DNA from: Combretum micranthum
Lineage: Eukaryota > Streptophyta > Magnoliopsida > Myrtales > Combretaceae
DNA: 64,000 nt
NCBI GenBank assembly: GCA_024138025.1
Contig: JAMXBD010003346.1
Coordinates: forward strand, 1 to 64,000
Direction of reading: 5' to 3'
Every line of letters begins with the position of its first letter. Positions within the stretch are counted from its first letter, which is position 1. The position numbers were made by a program, and so were the translations under genes. Below are positions 1 through 11,832 of this stretch, piece by piece. The notes beneath the pieces are model-generated. The model was given only the letters and a program-made list of their open reading frames with translations, made no database searches and was not told the DNA's origin.

Positions 1-780
1 GACCTATGGGCTTTAATTTAGTCATTTGACGGACCTATGGGCTTTGTTTGGTCATTTGTCTCGGTCACCATCTGGAATGGATGGATTTCTGAATTATGTC
101 TTGATCACCATCTTTAGTAGATGATTTTGAATTTGTCTTGATACCCTCTTGGATAGATTTTCTGAATTCTGTCTTGATCACCATCTTGATGGATGAATTT
201 CTGAATTCTGGCTTTCACCATCTTTAGTGATGGATTTCTGATTCTGTCTTGATTACCCTCTTGATGGATGATTTTGAATTTGGTCACCATCTCTAAAGGA
301 TGGATTTTGAATTTGGTCACCATCTAAAGGATGGATTTTGAATTTGGTCACCATCTCGAAAGGATGGATTTTGTTTGGTCAGTACTAGACTATCTGTCGA
401 GTCTAGACTGAGGGTACTTGTGAATTTTTAGTCCACTGGGAGTTTTTTTATGATAATTTTGGTTCCATATCCAACATTGATGATAAAAAGCATGCTTCAA
501 TTTTCTATCAAAATTAGTTATCCTTGCAGTAATATTTTCTTTTAAAATAAGAACAATCAACAGACCAAACTGTATAAACGCATTCATTCAGCATTATAAG
601 ATGCTCAAATCTTTCTGATGATTCAAATGGTGTTTGGTTGTAAATTTATTTGGAAGAATTTTGTGGGTCAGGCTTTGATCCGACTTCAGAGAATTTCAGG
701 GATATCAACTTTGCTTATAATTAATTAAAATAAAATCAATTGATCATTGAAATGACAAATTTTATTGATCAAGGATAATA
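1..780 (-). other. 3' untranslated region of the Tat element
   Basis: This lies downstream of the integrase in the element's sense. It has no domain-bearing reading frame; the two short minus-strand ORFs here are a by-product of the repeats and are not genes. Positions 1-65 hold a short direct repeat (gacctatgggcttt twice). A minisatellite fills about 60-380. At about 388-411 there is a small inverted repeat, CTAGACT ... AGTCTAG. No 3' LTR boundary or polypurine tract is visible, so both should lie left of the window. Confidence 0.7.
60..382. repeat. Minisatellite in the Tat 3' UTR (33-37 bp units)
   Basis: About nine head-to-tail imperfect copies of a unit with the core GATGGATTTCTGAATT plus TTGATCACCATC. 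The left copies are about 36-37 bp, while the rightmost three are shorter (about 31-33 bp) and nearly identical to each other (core GGATTTTGAATTTGGTCACC). The higher similarity at the right end suggests recent local amplification. Tandem repeats in this exact position are a known property of Tat/Ogre 3' UTRs. Confidence 0.85.
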
Positions 781-829
781 CAACTTTACAGCATCTGAGT
801 TCACAGGATCCTTTAAATCGGGTCCATCC

Positions 830-2007
830 ATTTGGGAAAGGATTAATGCTCCTCCCGACAAGACCTTCTTCACTATGTATGGTCCTTCATAATTTGGTGT
901 GAACTTTCCCTGGAATCTTGCACATTTGGCAGTACTTTTCTCAGAACCAAATCACCTTCTTGGAAATTTCTTGGCTTGACTTTCTTATTAAATGCTCTAG
1001 CCATCCTTTGTTGATATAATTGCCCATGACACATGGCAGTCAATCTTTTTTCATCTAAAAGATTTAACTGTTCAACCTTTGTCTAACCCATTCAGCTTCT
1101 TCGAGCTCTGTTTCAGCCAATACTCGGAGTGAAGGAATCTCAACTTCTACTGGTAAAACGGCTTCAGTCCATATACCAGGGAATAGGGCGTTGCCCCAGT
1201 TGACACTCTTACAGAGTTCGATACGCCATCAATGCTAATGGGAGCATTTCATGCCAATCTTTGTATGCAATTGTCATCTTCTCAATGATTCTCTTGATGT
1301 TTTTGTTGGCGGCTTCTACTGCTCCATTCATCTGTGGGCGATATGGAGTGGAATTCGGTGTTTAATCTTGAATTGCTGACATAAATCAGTCATTGCATTG
1401 TTGTTCAGATTTGTACCATTATCGGTAACGATACTTTCTGGAGTTCCATATCGAGCAATGATATCTCTTTTGATGAATCGCACCACAACGGCTTTTGTCA
1501 CACTGGCGTATGAAGCGCTTCAACCCACTTGGTGAAGTAATCGATTGCAACTAGTATGAATCGATGACCATTTGAAGCTTTTGGCGAAATTGGCCCAATT
1601 ACATCTATTCCCCACATTGAGAACCATGGTGTTGACATTGACTGTAATTCCTTCGGAGGAGCATTTATCTTGTTTGCGTAAATTTGACATAAATGACAAG
1701 ATCTCACATGTTTGATACAGTCCGATTCCATGGTTAACCAGAAATATCCTAGCCTCATAATCTTTTTAGCTAGCATATATCCGTTCATATGAGGTCCACA
1801 TACTCCCTCATGAACTTCTTCCATTAATTTTTGAGCTTCTTTTTCATCTACACATCTCAACAGGGTTGTATCGAACGACCTTCTGTATAAGGTATCTCCA
1901 CTTAACAAGAAATGACTTGCCAGACGCCTCAATGATTTCTGATCCTTTTTTGTAGCACACTCAGGATAGCTACCTGTTTGCAAGAAATTTTGATATCTTG
2001 AAACCAT
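830..2007 (-). pseudogene. Tat integrase (broken)
   Basis: Integrase of the Tat polyprotein, which would insert cDNA into the host genome. The intact part (2007-1498, 169 codons) carries the N-terminal zinc-binding pattern: HEGVCGPH, then CHLC about 35 residues later. The catalytic core follows, with the first Asp in WGIDVIGP. The second catalytic block reads TDNGTNLN near 1436-1410, but in another frame. Further on, fragments such as ISIDGVSNS and INPFPNGWTRFKGSCE are spread over frames with several stops, so the C-terminal half is decayed. It lies directly downstream of the second RNase H, as expected for Tat. Confidence 0.9.
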
Positions 2008-2023
2008 GGTTCACTTGACTCAA

Positions 2024-2466
2024 TCACAGCACAGAATGCGGTTCACTTCTTATTCGGACTTGCAAAGGTATTCTTGCTCCTTCAGTGAATTGGATCAAAG
2101 AGGCCAGAGTAGCCAATGCATCAGCAAATTGATTCTGAGTTCTCGGCACATAAGTGAAGGAAATTTCTTTGAATCTTCCTGCTAACTCAGCCAAGTGATT
2201 ATGATAAGGAATCAACTTGGGATCCTTAGTTTTAACTCGCCTCGAGTTTGGAAAATGATAAGTGATGAATCTCCAAACACTTCGAGCTCCTCGATATTCA
2301 TTTGAATTGCCATTTCTAATCCCATGATGCATGCCTCGTATTCCGCTACATTATTTGTGTAAGGAAACATTAATCTGGCTGATGCCGGGAACTGTTCTTC
2401 TTTTGGTGAGATGAGGACTGCCCCTATTCCACACCCGTATACATTGGCTGCTCCATCGAAATACAA
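2024..2466 (-). pseudogene. Second (archaeal-type) RNase H domain of Tat
   Basis: The sequence shows YFDGAANVYGCGIGAVLISP, then NNVAEYEACIMGLEMA, then VFGDSSLI, giving the D-E-D catalytic set of an additional RNase H. It continues in another frame from about 2240 as KDPKLIPYHNHLAELAGRF ... PRTQNQFADALATLASL, which supplies the fourth acidic residue. One frameshift therefore splits the domain near 2240. A second RNase H between the RT-RNase H module and integrase is diagnostic of the Tat lineage. It is thought to supplement or replace degradation of the RNA template. Confidence 0.9.
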
Positions 2467-2559
2467 CTTCCAACTGTTGCTTTCGGCTTCTGTTTCTGCT
2501 ATCCTGATACCTTCATCTGGAAACTGATCTTGTTCCTTTAATTCTTCATCATCAACTGG

Positions 2560-4173
2560 GCTTTCCGCAGTTGATCAGCTAAAACTTGTCCTTTGACTGA
2601 ACTTTGATTACATAAGTGATATCAAATTCAGAAAGTAGCATCTGCCATTTCGAGATTCGACCAACCAAAGCCGGTTTGCTGCCAAGTATCGCAATGGATC
2701 ATGCTTCGTAATCAACTCGATCGAGTAAAAAGCGTATACTGCTAAGTCTGTGCATAACCCATACTAATGCACAGCAGGTTTTTTATCTCTGAATACTTTT
2801 GTTCTCCATTTGAGAATTTCTTGCTTAAATAATAAACAGCTCTTTCTTTTCCTTCCTCATCTTTTTGCCCGAGCACACAACCCATGGATTCAGGAAGAAT
2901 TGTCAAGTACAAGAACAACGGTTTCCCCGGTTTTGGAGTAACCAGTACTGGTGGATTTCAGATATTGCTTTATCCGATTAAAGGCTTTTTCACATTCGTC
3001 ATTCCATTCAATTAGGGCATTCTTCTTCAGCAGTTTAAACAGCGGTTGGCACTTATCAGTCAACTGTGATATGAATCGAGCAATGTAATTCAATCTTCCC
3101 AAGAGGCCTCTGATTTCTTTTAATGTTTTTGGTGGAGGCAAATCCTGAATTGCCTTGACTTTCAGGATCGATTTCTATCCCTTTTTGGCTAACCATGAAT
3201 CCTAATAATTTTCCAGATGTCACTCCGAAAGTGCATTTTTCTGGATTCAATTTCAACTGAAACTTCCTTAATCTTTCAAAAAGCTTCCTTAACACCACTA
3301 CATGATCCTCTCCTTCCTTTGTCTTGGCGATCATGTCATCTACATATACTTCCACCTCTTTGTGCATCATATCATGAAGTATAGCAAGCATTGCTCGTTG
3401 ATAAGTTGCCCCGGCATTCTTGAGACCGAAAGGCATGACTTTGTAACAAAAGGTTCCCCAGGCTGTAACGAATGTGGTTTTGACCTTATCTTCTTCGGCC
3501 ATTAATATCTGATTATACCCTGAAAATCCATCCATGAATGAAAATAGATGATTTCCAGCGGTATTGTCCACTAAAACATCATGTGAGGCAACGGGAAATT
3601 ATCTTTCGGGGTTGCTTTGTTTAGATCTCTGAAATCCACACAGATTCTTACTTTCCCGTTTTTCTTAAGTACTGGCACTATATTTGATACCCAATCCGAA
3701 TAATCAGAAACCTCAATGAATCCTACTTCAAGCAACTTTTTTACTTCATCCTTGATTTGGAGGAGTAAATCTGGCCTAAATCGCCTTAATTTTTGCTTTT
3801 AGGTTTAAAATCCTCCTTTGTTGGCAATTTGTGAACCACAATGGATGGGTCTAAACCGGGCATATCGCTATACGACCATGCAAAAACATCCAAGTATTCG
3901 GCTAGTAACTTGGTTAAATCTTGTGCCGTGCTCTCAGGCAATTTTCCCCCTATCCTCAGATTCCTAGGGTTTTCGCTTGTTCCCAAATTAATCACTTCAA
4001 TGGTTTCGGGAATTTCAATCCTTCCTTGTTCAAAATTTTGCCAAATTTCTTGTGTTCTAAATTGATAATCAATATCATCTTCAACGTCTAACCCAGTAGA
4101 GTTAGAGGTGATATTGATATTTTCATTAATTATACGCGCGAGATATCCCTGAACTTCATCACAATTGTCGAAT
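2560..4173 (-). pseudogene. Tat reverse transcriptase and first RNase H
   Basis: The RT N-terminus reads from about 4173 (FDNCDEVQGYLARI ... LPTKEDFKPKSKN, then a stop near 3786). The palm domain lies in 3571-3056, with FMDGFSGYNQI, PFGLKNAGATYQRAM and the catalytic YVDDM. The connection region (3141-2890) has LLGRLNYIARFISQLT. The first RNase H follows in broken frames (QKDEEGKERAVYYLSKKF near 2870-2810, then KGQVLADQL near 2590). Stops and frameshifts separate all the blocks. The order RT, RNase H, second RNase H, integrase fits Tat/Ogre. Confidence 0.9.
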
Positions 4174-4328
4174 CTGGTTGAATATGAATGAGGAATGTAT
4201 GAGAATATGTGAAAGCACAAACAGAAATAAATTTCATTAAACTGGGACGGTGTTTAAGTACACTTATTTGAGCATCACATAATACTGAAAAACACAAAAC
4301 ACAAATCTAGTCTTAGATAAGTTCTTAC
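4174..4328 (-). other. Putative intron between Tat protease and RT
   Basis: The protease-side reading frame (4594-4325) ends SIKSFK-stop exactly at a donor-like site, TTTTAA|GTAAGAAC, with GT at 4328-4327. A pyrimidine-rich stretch leads to TATTCAACCAG at 4174. Joining 4329 to 4173 removes the stop and restores the RT frame: SIKSFK then FDNCDEVQGY. Ogre elements are known to carry a spliced intron at this place, so the frame-restoring fit supports a real 155-bp intron. The use of these exact sites is inferred. Confidence 0.6.
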
Positions 4329-5040
4329 TTAAAAGACTTAATACTAGCGCAAGGCACAGAGAACCAATTTCTCAAGATCATTTCTTTGGATGAAGCATCT
4401 TCTTTGATATCATCTGGCTGCTGGATATGATGTGGCTTTGGAAAGGAATGGCTGATGTGAGGGATTTTGATAATTGGATCATACTCCTTGTCGAGCTTCC
4501 TCCTTCTCATTTGGTTTTTCATTTCTGCCACTTCAGCACAAGTGGGGGAATAACCCAGTCCAAAGGTTCCCACCTGAGCTTTTTTTCTCATCATTCATCA
4601 TACAGACTTCGTCAAACATTTGGAGCCCGAAGTCTTCTTCTCCTTCTTTTCCAATGTAAGGGACAGCCGTCTCTTGTAAATGGCATAATCCTGTTCTCCC
4701 ATAACAGTGATGAGTTGACCATTGGCTATGAACTTAACCTTCTGGTGCAGGCTTGATGGTATTGCCCTGGCAGCATGGATCCATGGTCTTCCCAACAGCA
4801 GATTGAATGTTCTGGGGATATCAATTACTTGGAAAGGAATAATGAAAGTTTGAGGCCCGATGGTGACTTCTAACTCCACTTCACCTATTATATCCTTTTT
4901 GACCATCAAAAGCACGAACCACAGTAGAGCTTGGTTTGATGTCTGACGGTTCAATCCCCAATAGGCTCAAAGTGGCTAAGGGGCACACATTCAAAGAGGA
5001 TCCATTGTCAACTAATACTCGAGAGATGACTTTCCACAGC
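4329..5040 (-). pseudogene. Tat aspartic protease and linker
   Basis: The active-site region reads LVDNGSSLNVCPLATLSLLG (about 5020-4965). DNGSS stands where most retropepsins have D-[ST]-G; Tat proteases often have D-x-G-S-S. The frame then shifts into 4954-4598, which holds IIGEVELEVTIGPQTFIIPF, FQVIDIPRTFNLLLGRPWIH and LHQKVKFIANGQLITV, a typical Tat protease C-terminal half. The linker 4594-4329 leads to the putative intron. The enzyme would process the polyprotein; here it is frameshifted. Confidence 0.88.
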
Positions 5041-5049
5041 TTTTGACTA

Positions 5050-6970
5050 CAATGAAGAGGGCTTTGTTATGTTGATCCCCTTCTCTCCCAGTTCTTCAGA
5101 TGAGAAAATGATTTGCTCATTTGCAAAGATTGAGTTGATTATATGCCCCAATTCTTTCTGATACACCTCTGGAACTTTCACTTCTTCTAAGGCTTTGAAA
5201 AGAGCCTCACGGTGTACATTAGAGCTAATCAGCAGACTCATGAGCGATATTTGGGCAGGGTTTTGGCCAACTGCTCGACAACTTTGTATTCACTTGCTTT
5301 CATCAGTTTTGCCAATGCTGACTTCTCTTCATCTTTCTTCCCTTCTTCATTTTGCTGCTGTGGCATATTCACAGTTGCATTCTTCCGGTCGACTCATAAA
5401 CTCTTCCTGAGCGAGTAAGGCCACCAACCATGGCCATTGAAGCATGATTTACCGCTTATAATCAAATGGAGCGGCTTTATAATCACTCACAGCAAGGGGT
5501 ATCTGAAAGGTATAGTCTTGGCTTTGATGAAGTTGATCCATCTTCACTGCCTTTGCCTATCTCGATTTTATGGATCTAGGTCCACCTTCATCATGCACAC
5601 AAGCTCTTCTGGATCCGGAATCTCAGCGGTAATCATATTGATAACCGGTCCATGGTTTGGCAATGGGTTAGTAGAGACATTTGGAGCTTCAATGAAATCC
5701 AACTGGATGACTTTTGCATCAATAAGATCTTGGATTTTATGCCTAAGCCTCCAGCAGCTGTCTGTTGAGTGCCCGATTTGCCCCATGTGATATTCACACT
5801 TCAGCTCAGGATTGTAATTTTTAGGCCTGTAGTCTTCTAGGAACTTCGAGGTTGATCAGATTATCGGCCCTTAGTTTAGCTAATACTTGGCTAAGGGGAA
5901 CCGGAATTCGAGTGAAGTTCCGCCTGTTGAACCTTGATTGTTGATTTGGGACTGCACTTTGTTGAGTCTGATCCTTATTCTGATTTTGATTCTGATTTGT
6001 TGACAACACAATGACTTAGTGGGGCCAGTTGCACCGAAGTGTTGACCATGCTGACGGTTGAATCTTTCCTTTGTATGGGACATTTCTTGGTGCAGTATAT
6101 TTCTTTTCTTGTTGCAATTTTCCTGCTGAAATTGCATTCTCAATCCTGCATCCAGCTATCACCACTTCTGAGAAACTTGCTGATGCATGCCCAACAGATG
6201 GGAAAAGAAAGGTTCCTCTAATGTGTTGATAAAAGTGAAAGTGAGGTCCTTTTCAGGCATCGGGGTGGTGATCCTTGCAGCCAATGCTCTCCAGCGCTGA
6301 GCATACTCCTTGAAAGTCTCTTCTTTCTTCTTCTTCAGATTGCTTAAATCCCATACCGAGGGCGCCATCTCAATGTTAAACTTATACTGATTAAAAAATG
6401 CCCTAGCCAACTTGTCCCAAGTATCAATTTCTGATGGTCTAATTGGGCGTACCAGGCCAAAGCAGCACCAGTAAGACTGTCCTGGAAGGTTTGCACCATC
6501 AGCTTGTCAAACTTTGCATATTGCCCCATTCGTCGTACATACAATCTGGTATGCATATTAGGACAACCTGTCCCGTCATATTTTTCAAATTCGGTGCCTT
6601 AAATTTCTCAGGGAAGGCACCTTCCTCATATTGAGGCAAATTCAGGATCGCGGTTTGATCAAAACCATCGAACGTCTTCATTTTCTCAAGCAGTTTTCTC
6701 TCCATCTCTTTAGCCTGAGCTTCCAGTTCTTTCTTCAACTCAGCCGCATTAAACTCATTTGGTGACTCCTCTTGCTGAATAAGCTGTCCCTCAATTTCTT
6801 TTCCTTTCTGTGCCCTTGAGGATTCTTCAGAAGTTGTGGGGGTCTTAAGTTGTGCAAGACTTTGTGTTAAAGCCTGCATCTGTTCAGCAATTCCAAGGAG
6901 GGTTTGTTCCACGGTGTTGAGTCTTTGCTCATGGTCTGGTCTGTGGGGTTGCTCCCGGTGTTAGACATCT
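5050..6970 (-). pseudogene. Tat gag polyprotein (capsid and zinc knuckle)
   Basis: The likely start is the ATG at about 6970 (MSNTGSNPTDQT). One frameshift near 6935 leads into the ORF ending at 6499, with EQTLLGIAEQMQALTQSLAQ and a Glu/Lys-rich coiled-coil-like segment. The capsid-like domain continues in shifted frames (6556-6344: VQTFQDSLTGAALAWY; 6410-6159: ARAFFNQYKFN, KKKKEETFKEYAQRWRALAA, FINTLEEPFFSHLLGMHQQ). A zinc-knuckle-like module, CEYHMGQIGHSTDSCWRLRH, lies near 5800-5740, in the form typical of Tat gag. At least three frameshifts are present. Neighbours are ORF1 upstream and protease downstream. Confidence 0.88.
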
Positions 6971-7312
6971 TAGCTCGGGATCTGGTAACAATAGGGCTCC
7001 TAACCGGCTTGGACGCTATCTTTCAAGTTTTTGACTTAAACTCGAATTTGCTAGACCTGGACATTTATTTTTATTAATATTCTTTAAAGAATAAATGAAT
7101 ATACATATGCAAGAATGTAGATATGCTATCACACAGATGCAAATGGGGATATTGACCAATGATTTTAAAAAAAAACATTTGTATTAAAAGATAATGTTTG
7201 ACATAACAAAAACTTCTAATGGTTTAGAAACCTTATTTCCTAGTGACTGAATCAAAACTACTTTCTAATGGTTTCAAAGAACCTTGATTCCTAAGGACTA
7301 AACCTAAACCAA

Positions 7313-8833
7313 CTAAACCAGTCTTCTTGTCTTAGTGGGGCAAACAATCTTGTCTTCCAGGGCTAGAATTTTCTTTCGAGCTGCCTTCAACTCGCCTCTA
7401 AGAATGCAATTCTGCTTCCAGCACTTTGCAGGCGATCCACCATTTCCCTCTCTTTCTTGGAAATCTCGGTGACATACTTCCAGGCGAGCCGAAACAGCTT
7501 CCATGTAAGCAGTTGTTTCAGGGTCAGGTTCCGATGGTGCTGGTTGAAGGACATCGGGAGCTTCATATCGAATATCCTTATTCTTCTTCATTTGGCTAGC
7601 CACATACCACCTGGTTGCTCTATACTTCTTGGTTTCCTTACTTTCTGGCTCGACTTCAAAAACTGGCTTCACCTCTCTATTTTCCCATATAGCTCGGATT
7701 TGATTTAGCTTGAATTCTTTAGCTGGTAGTATCTTGGTTGGATCCAGATAATCTAGAGTGACTTGCTCCAAATTAGGCTTGACAGTAATATCTTGCAGCA
7801 TACCATACTGTCTGATAACACTTGAGGGTAATAACCAGTACAGCCGGTGAGTCCAATTAGGGGCACTGCCATGTATTCCTTGCAACTTAGGATGGCACAG
7901 GGCTTTTGAACCAGCGAGCTTGCCACATCATGTCTTCAGGTGGCATGTCTTCAAGAATGGCAATTATATCCCATAGAGGATGATCATCTTCCATGTGGAC
8001 CCTTTCAGCAAAAGATTGGATGAGATCATATTTCAGACTGATGAGGGATCCATTAGCCAATTCTTTTCCTAGTGCTTAATGTGGCTAGCAAACCAAACCA
8101 TCAGTAAGTGCATGCTTGCTTTGAACTTGCCCTGTCCTTTAGACTTGATGTGATTCAGACTACGGACTTGTTCGGCTAGAAGAGCGGGAACATAGGATTT
8201 GCCAGCTAAATATTGAGAAACCAGCTCTATGACCCGGAAGTGGATGAACAAGTTGCCATTAGGGAAGAGAATGGTTGCAAAAGCAGCTACTATGAAGGCA
8301 TTAACCCGGTTTTCTTCCCAAACTTCAAGTGGTATACTGAAAGTGGCTCGGTTGCTTTTAAAGTATTCAGGGGTTCCAAACCAGTCCATCAGTGTGGTTA
8401 GCCGGATGCAATATTCATTGCAATCATTGATGGCTTCAATTATTGGTCCCCTCTTGATCCCAAAAAATTCTGAGATAACACGGACCGGGCTATGCTTGAA
8501 GTTCGGAACATAGATTCCTTCAGAGGTAGGAGGTGCTTGGAGTAGTCTAGTATATTCCTCAATGGTCGGGCTAAGTACATGCTGACCCAAACGGAAGACA
8601 ACTTCTTCAGGTTCCCATAGATGAGTGAGGGCTCGGAACATGGTGAATGGAACATGGATCTTTGGTAGGCTGAGGATTGGGCCTAACCTATCCTCAATGA
8701 ATGACTTTTGGACCGGACTAAAACTGACAAACCATCGGTCCAGTAGGAGCATTGGATCTTTGAAAGGTTCCACTCGATTTTCTCTAATAAGGCGAGCCCA
8801 TAAGCTATCGCTACTGTCGGTTGAAGACATCAT
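7313..8833 (-). pseudogene. Tat ORF1, plant-mobile-domain-like protein of unknown role
   Basis: An extra gene upstream of gag, in the position of Ogre/Tat ORF1. The first part (8833-8069, 254 codons, ATG start) has LLDRWFVSFSPVQKSFIEDRLG, FRALTHLWEPEEVVFRLG, TIEEYTRLLQAPPTSEGI and LVSQYLAGKSYVPALLAEQVRSL, resembling plant aminotransferase-like/plant mobile domains found in Tat ORF1. A stop at 8069-8071 and a shift separate it from 7885-7313, which ends in a Lys/Glu-rich, coiled-coil-like tail (ARLEVCHRDFQERE, ELKAARKKILALEDK). Its role in the element is not established, and this copy is broken. Confidence 0.8.
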
Positions 8834-9394
8834 TTTCTGAAATTTTTTAAAGGTATAAGCTAATATTTACAAAATTTTTTGAATTTTTTTACAGCTTTTA
8901 TATTTTTTTTTAGAATTTTCTTTAAGTATTTTTTAAGTATTTACATATGTACATTTATATTTCAACTCCATTTTTTTAGAAAAAGTTGGTCATATCCCAT
9001 GCTAATGAATGCATGATTTGGTAAGGTTCTATAGGTTCCCCGATTTAGTGGTACTAAACCGGAGTGGGAGGACATTTCTTGATCTAGAGGGTGGAAAGCC
9101 ACAGCCCCCGGACCTTACTTCGTCCTCCTTTAGGCTCTTAAGACGGCCCTGGTACGACCGTATCTAGCACACAATCATGCTAATGCAAATGCAAATGCAA
9201 ATGCAAATAAAAACAACAAGCTTTTGCTTTCTATTTTATATTTGCAAGGTTAGTATATATTTACAAAACAATTATTCAATATAATATACAAAAATAATAT
9301 ATTACATGGTAATTTACAAAAATAAGCAAGGATAAATTCAAAATTTATAATTCCGAAGTGGCTAGCCCTCTTTTTTTTTAAAAAAAATTAAATA
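8834..9394 (-). other. Tat 5' leader between primer site and ORF1
   Basis: 561 bp without a coding region, T/A-rich next to ORF1. On the plus strand at 9179-9207 there is a short tandem run of the hexamer AAATGC (about five copies). I see no convincing small gene in it. Confidence 0.6.
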
Positions 9395-9412
9395 TCCCCA
9401 GTGGAGTCGCCA
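9395..9412 (-). other. Primer binding site, tRNA-Arg type (Tat)
   Basis: The minus strand reads TGGCGACTCCACTGGGGA immediately inside the LTR (3 nt from the terminal CGACA). It starts with the TGG that pairs with the tRNA CCA end and matches the Arg-tRNA-type primer site usual for Ogre/Tat. This fixes the orientation and the inner edge of the 5' LTR. Confidence 0.85.
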
Positions 9413-10479
9413 AGCTGTCGAGCCTGGATTTTTCCACTATCTGGTTCATTTCTCCTAACCCGATTCACATTAAACCCGAACCCATTTAACATGAATCCTC
9501 GACTAGGGGTTAAAAGAAATTTTAATTTTTGAAAATGATTTAGAGTCGCCACCCGATATAAATCGGGAAAAAAAAAAAGCTAGGATCAATGGGTCGGTTG
9601 ATCCTAACTTAGCTACTAGTCTGCGAAAATTTGATTTAAAAAAACAAACTTTTAAAACCAGATATCATGGATTCGGGGGCTAACCTATTAAAACCAAATG
9701 GTTACCACTTTCGGAATTTTAAATTTATAATCTATCCTTTATATGCTCAAAAACTTAAGTAAAACATTATAGCACAAATATTTACAAGTTAAATCATTCA
9801 TTTTTATTTTTTATTATTTTTTAGAACATGAATATCAACAAAATATCTTATATTTACAAAATATTTATTCACAATATTAAAAAAACAAAAACATTTTTTT
9901 TATGTCGCCCCACAGGTGCCTACGTACTAGCTAATCGAGATCAAACAAAACGTAGTTCTTTTAAAAAAGAACTTAATTTGTTGATCAATTTTATATTTTT
10001 GAACTTTTCTGACTTTAAGTTCATTAAATTTTGAATTTTTATAAAAATTATTTTTGATGATCCTATGATCTAATCAATTGGTTTTTCATTTCATGAAAAC
10101 ATATTTTTCTAAGTTCAAAAATCATTTTTTTTATCATCACATAAATTCATAACATATTCAAAATATTTTACAATATATTAAAATTATTTTTCATGCATTA
10201 AATATGCATTTCTAAAAGCAATTTATGTATAAATACAGATTAAAAATATTCAAAAATATTCAAAAATATCAAAAAAATAAATTTATATGAAAAATAATTA
10301 TTTTGATTTTTCTGGATTTTTCTGGATTTTTCTGAATTTTTATGAATTTTTTACTATTTTTGTTATTTTCTGAAATTAATTATATAATAAAATAATACGG
10401 ACTGACCTGGGCCGTTGGATGGAGCGGATCAGATCTGTAGCGTCGGATCTAGAGACCAATCCTAGCCGTCTGATTTCGT

Positions 10480-10740
10480 TGACTCGATCTGGGGCGTTAA
10501 TCTGCTTGATGAAATCTGGACCGTCTGATCTGTTTGATGAAATCTGGGCCGTCTGATCTGCTTGATCAAATCTGGACCGCCTGATCTGCTTGATCAAATC
10601 TGGATTGCCTGATTTGCTTGATGAAATCTGGGCCGTCTGATCTGGATGATTGAATATGGGCCGCTGATCTGCTTGATCAAATCTGGGCCGTCTGATCTGG
10701 ATGATTGAATCTGGGCCGTTTGATCTGGGCTGACCGTTGA
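10480..10740. repeat. Minisatellite in the Tat LTR (about 33-bp unit)
   Basis: About eight imperfect head-to-tail copies with the core GGGCCGTCTGATCTG followed by (C/G)TTGATCAAATCT or GATGATTGAATCT. Two variant subunits (CTTGAT(C/G)AAATC and GATGATTGAAT) are intermixed towards the right end. It is markedly GC-richer than the LTR around it. Confidence 0.85.
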
Positions 10741-11832
10741 TCGTTGACCAGTGGGCGGATTGGACTTCGGATTTTCGAGTCGGATCTGACCCGATCGGGC
10801 GAAGAAGATGAAGTCGCGGCCTTTCGAGCGTTCCTCGGCCGCCTGTGGTGGTTTTCGAGTCCTGAAAGCTTGTCGGCCCGACGCCTATGGTGGTGGTGCG
10901 TCCTCTGGTAGTGGTGGTTCGCGCCCAGAACCACCGTGGATGGCAGTTTGAGGTGGTGGCTAACGGCGGCTTTAATTAAAAATTTTCGAAAAAATTTGCA
11001 GAGCTCATTTTGGACAAATTGATCAAATCTAAGCACACTTGATCACTTTAAACAACTTCCTAAACCTATTTATCACTTCTAATTGGACAAAAAATGATCC
11101 AAAATTTTCGAATTTGGAATTTTCTTCCTAAGAACCCTAAGTTTCGAAATTTTCGAATTTCTTGATTCTGATTGTATTTGTTGAAATTGAATTGTGTTTT
11201 TTGCTCATGGATCACCCCTATTTATAGATCTATAGCTTGATTTCAGTTACAACTTTCTATTAATGAGATCCTGATTTTTTCGCCAAAATTGAAACGGAAA
11301 ATTGAAAGTTGATTCGTTGTAACCGATGAAATTGATGAATGAATACTTGAATAGTCGATCCTATCTCTGTATAGGATCAAATTAATTGTCCAAATACATC
11401 GAATTTGGGTCGGCCACCATTGATGATCCTTTAAGCTTCCATAACTTTCGCAATTTTTCCCAAATTTCAACTGATAAATTGAGACTCTTCGAGACTTGAT
11501 TACATCCAACATTCAATGCAATTACAAGCTATTCCATGCCAACTATCAATCCACATAATCAATTTTTTAAAAAAACAACAATTTCATACTCAAATCGTGA
11601 TCCAAAGTGAGTGGTTTGAGTTGATTTTGAGCAAAAAAACAAAGAGGAAGAAAGTCCAAAATTTTGCATCTAAGCTGGTTCGAACCCATGACCTATGGCT
11701 TGGGCTCGGGTCTGGGTCAGTGTATTTAACCAATAGGCCATTTGGCCTGTGCCTCGATCACTTAGCCAACTCATTACTTAATTAAGGCTTTTGGAAAAAT
11801 GAGTTTAATTAAACAAAAATGAAAATTTTATT

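Noticed and set aside
114..323. Minus-strand ORF encoding a repeating peptide
   Set aside because: It is a translation of the 3' UTR minisatellite, whose unit length happens to keep a frame open.
8213..8840. Several plus-strand ORFs opposite Tat ORF1, gag and RT
   Set aside because: They are antisense shadows of the retrotransposon coding region; none shows a domain.
11680..11760. tRNA-like B-box (GGTTCGAACCC) in the Tat LTR
   Set aside because: No matching A-box, acceptor stem or anticodon arm can be drawn. Such words are frequent in Tat LTRs.
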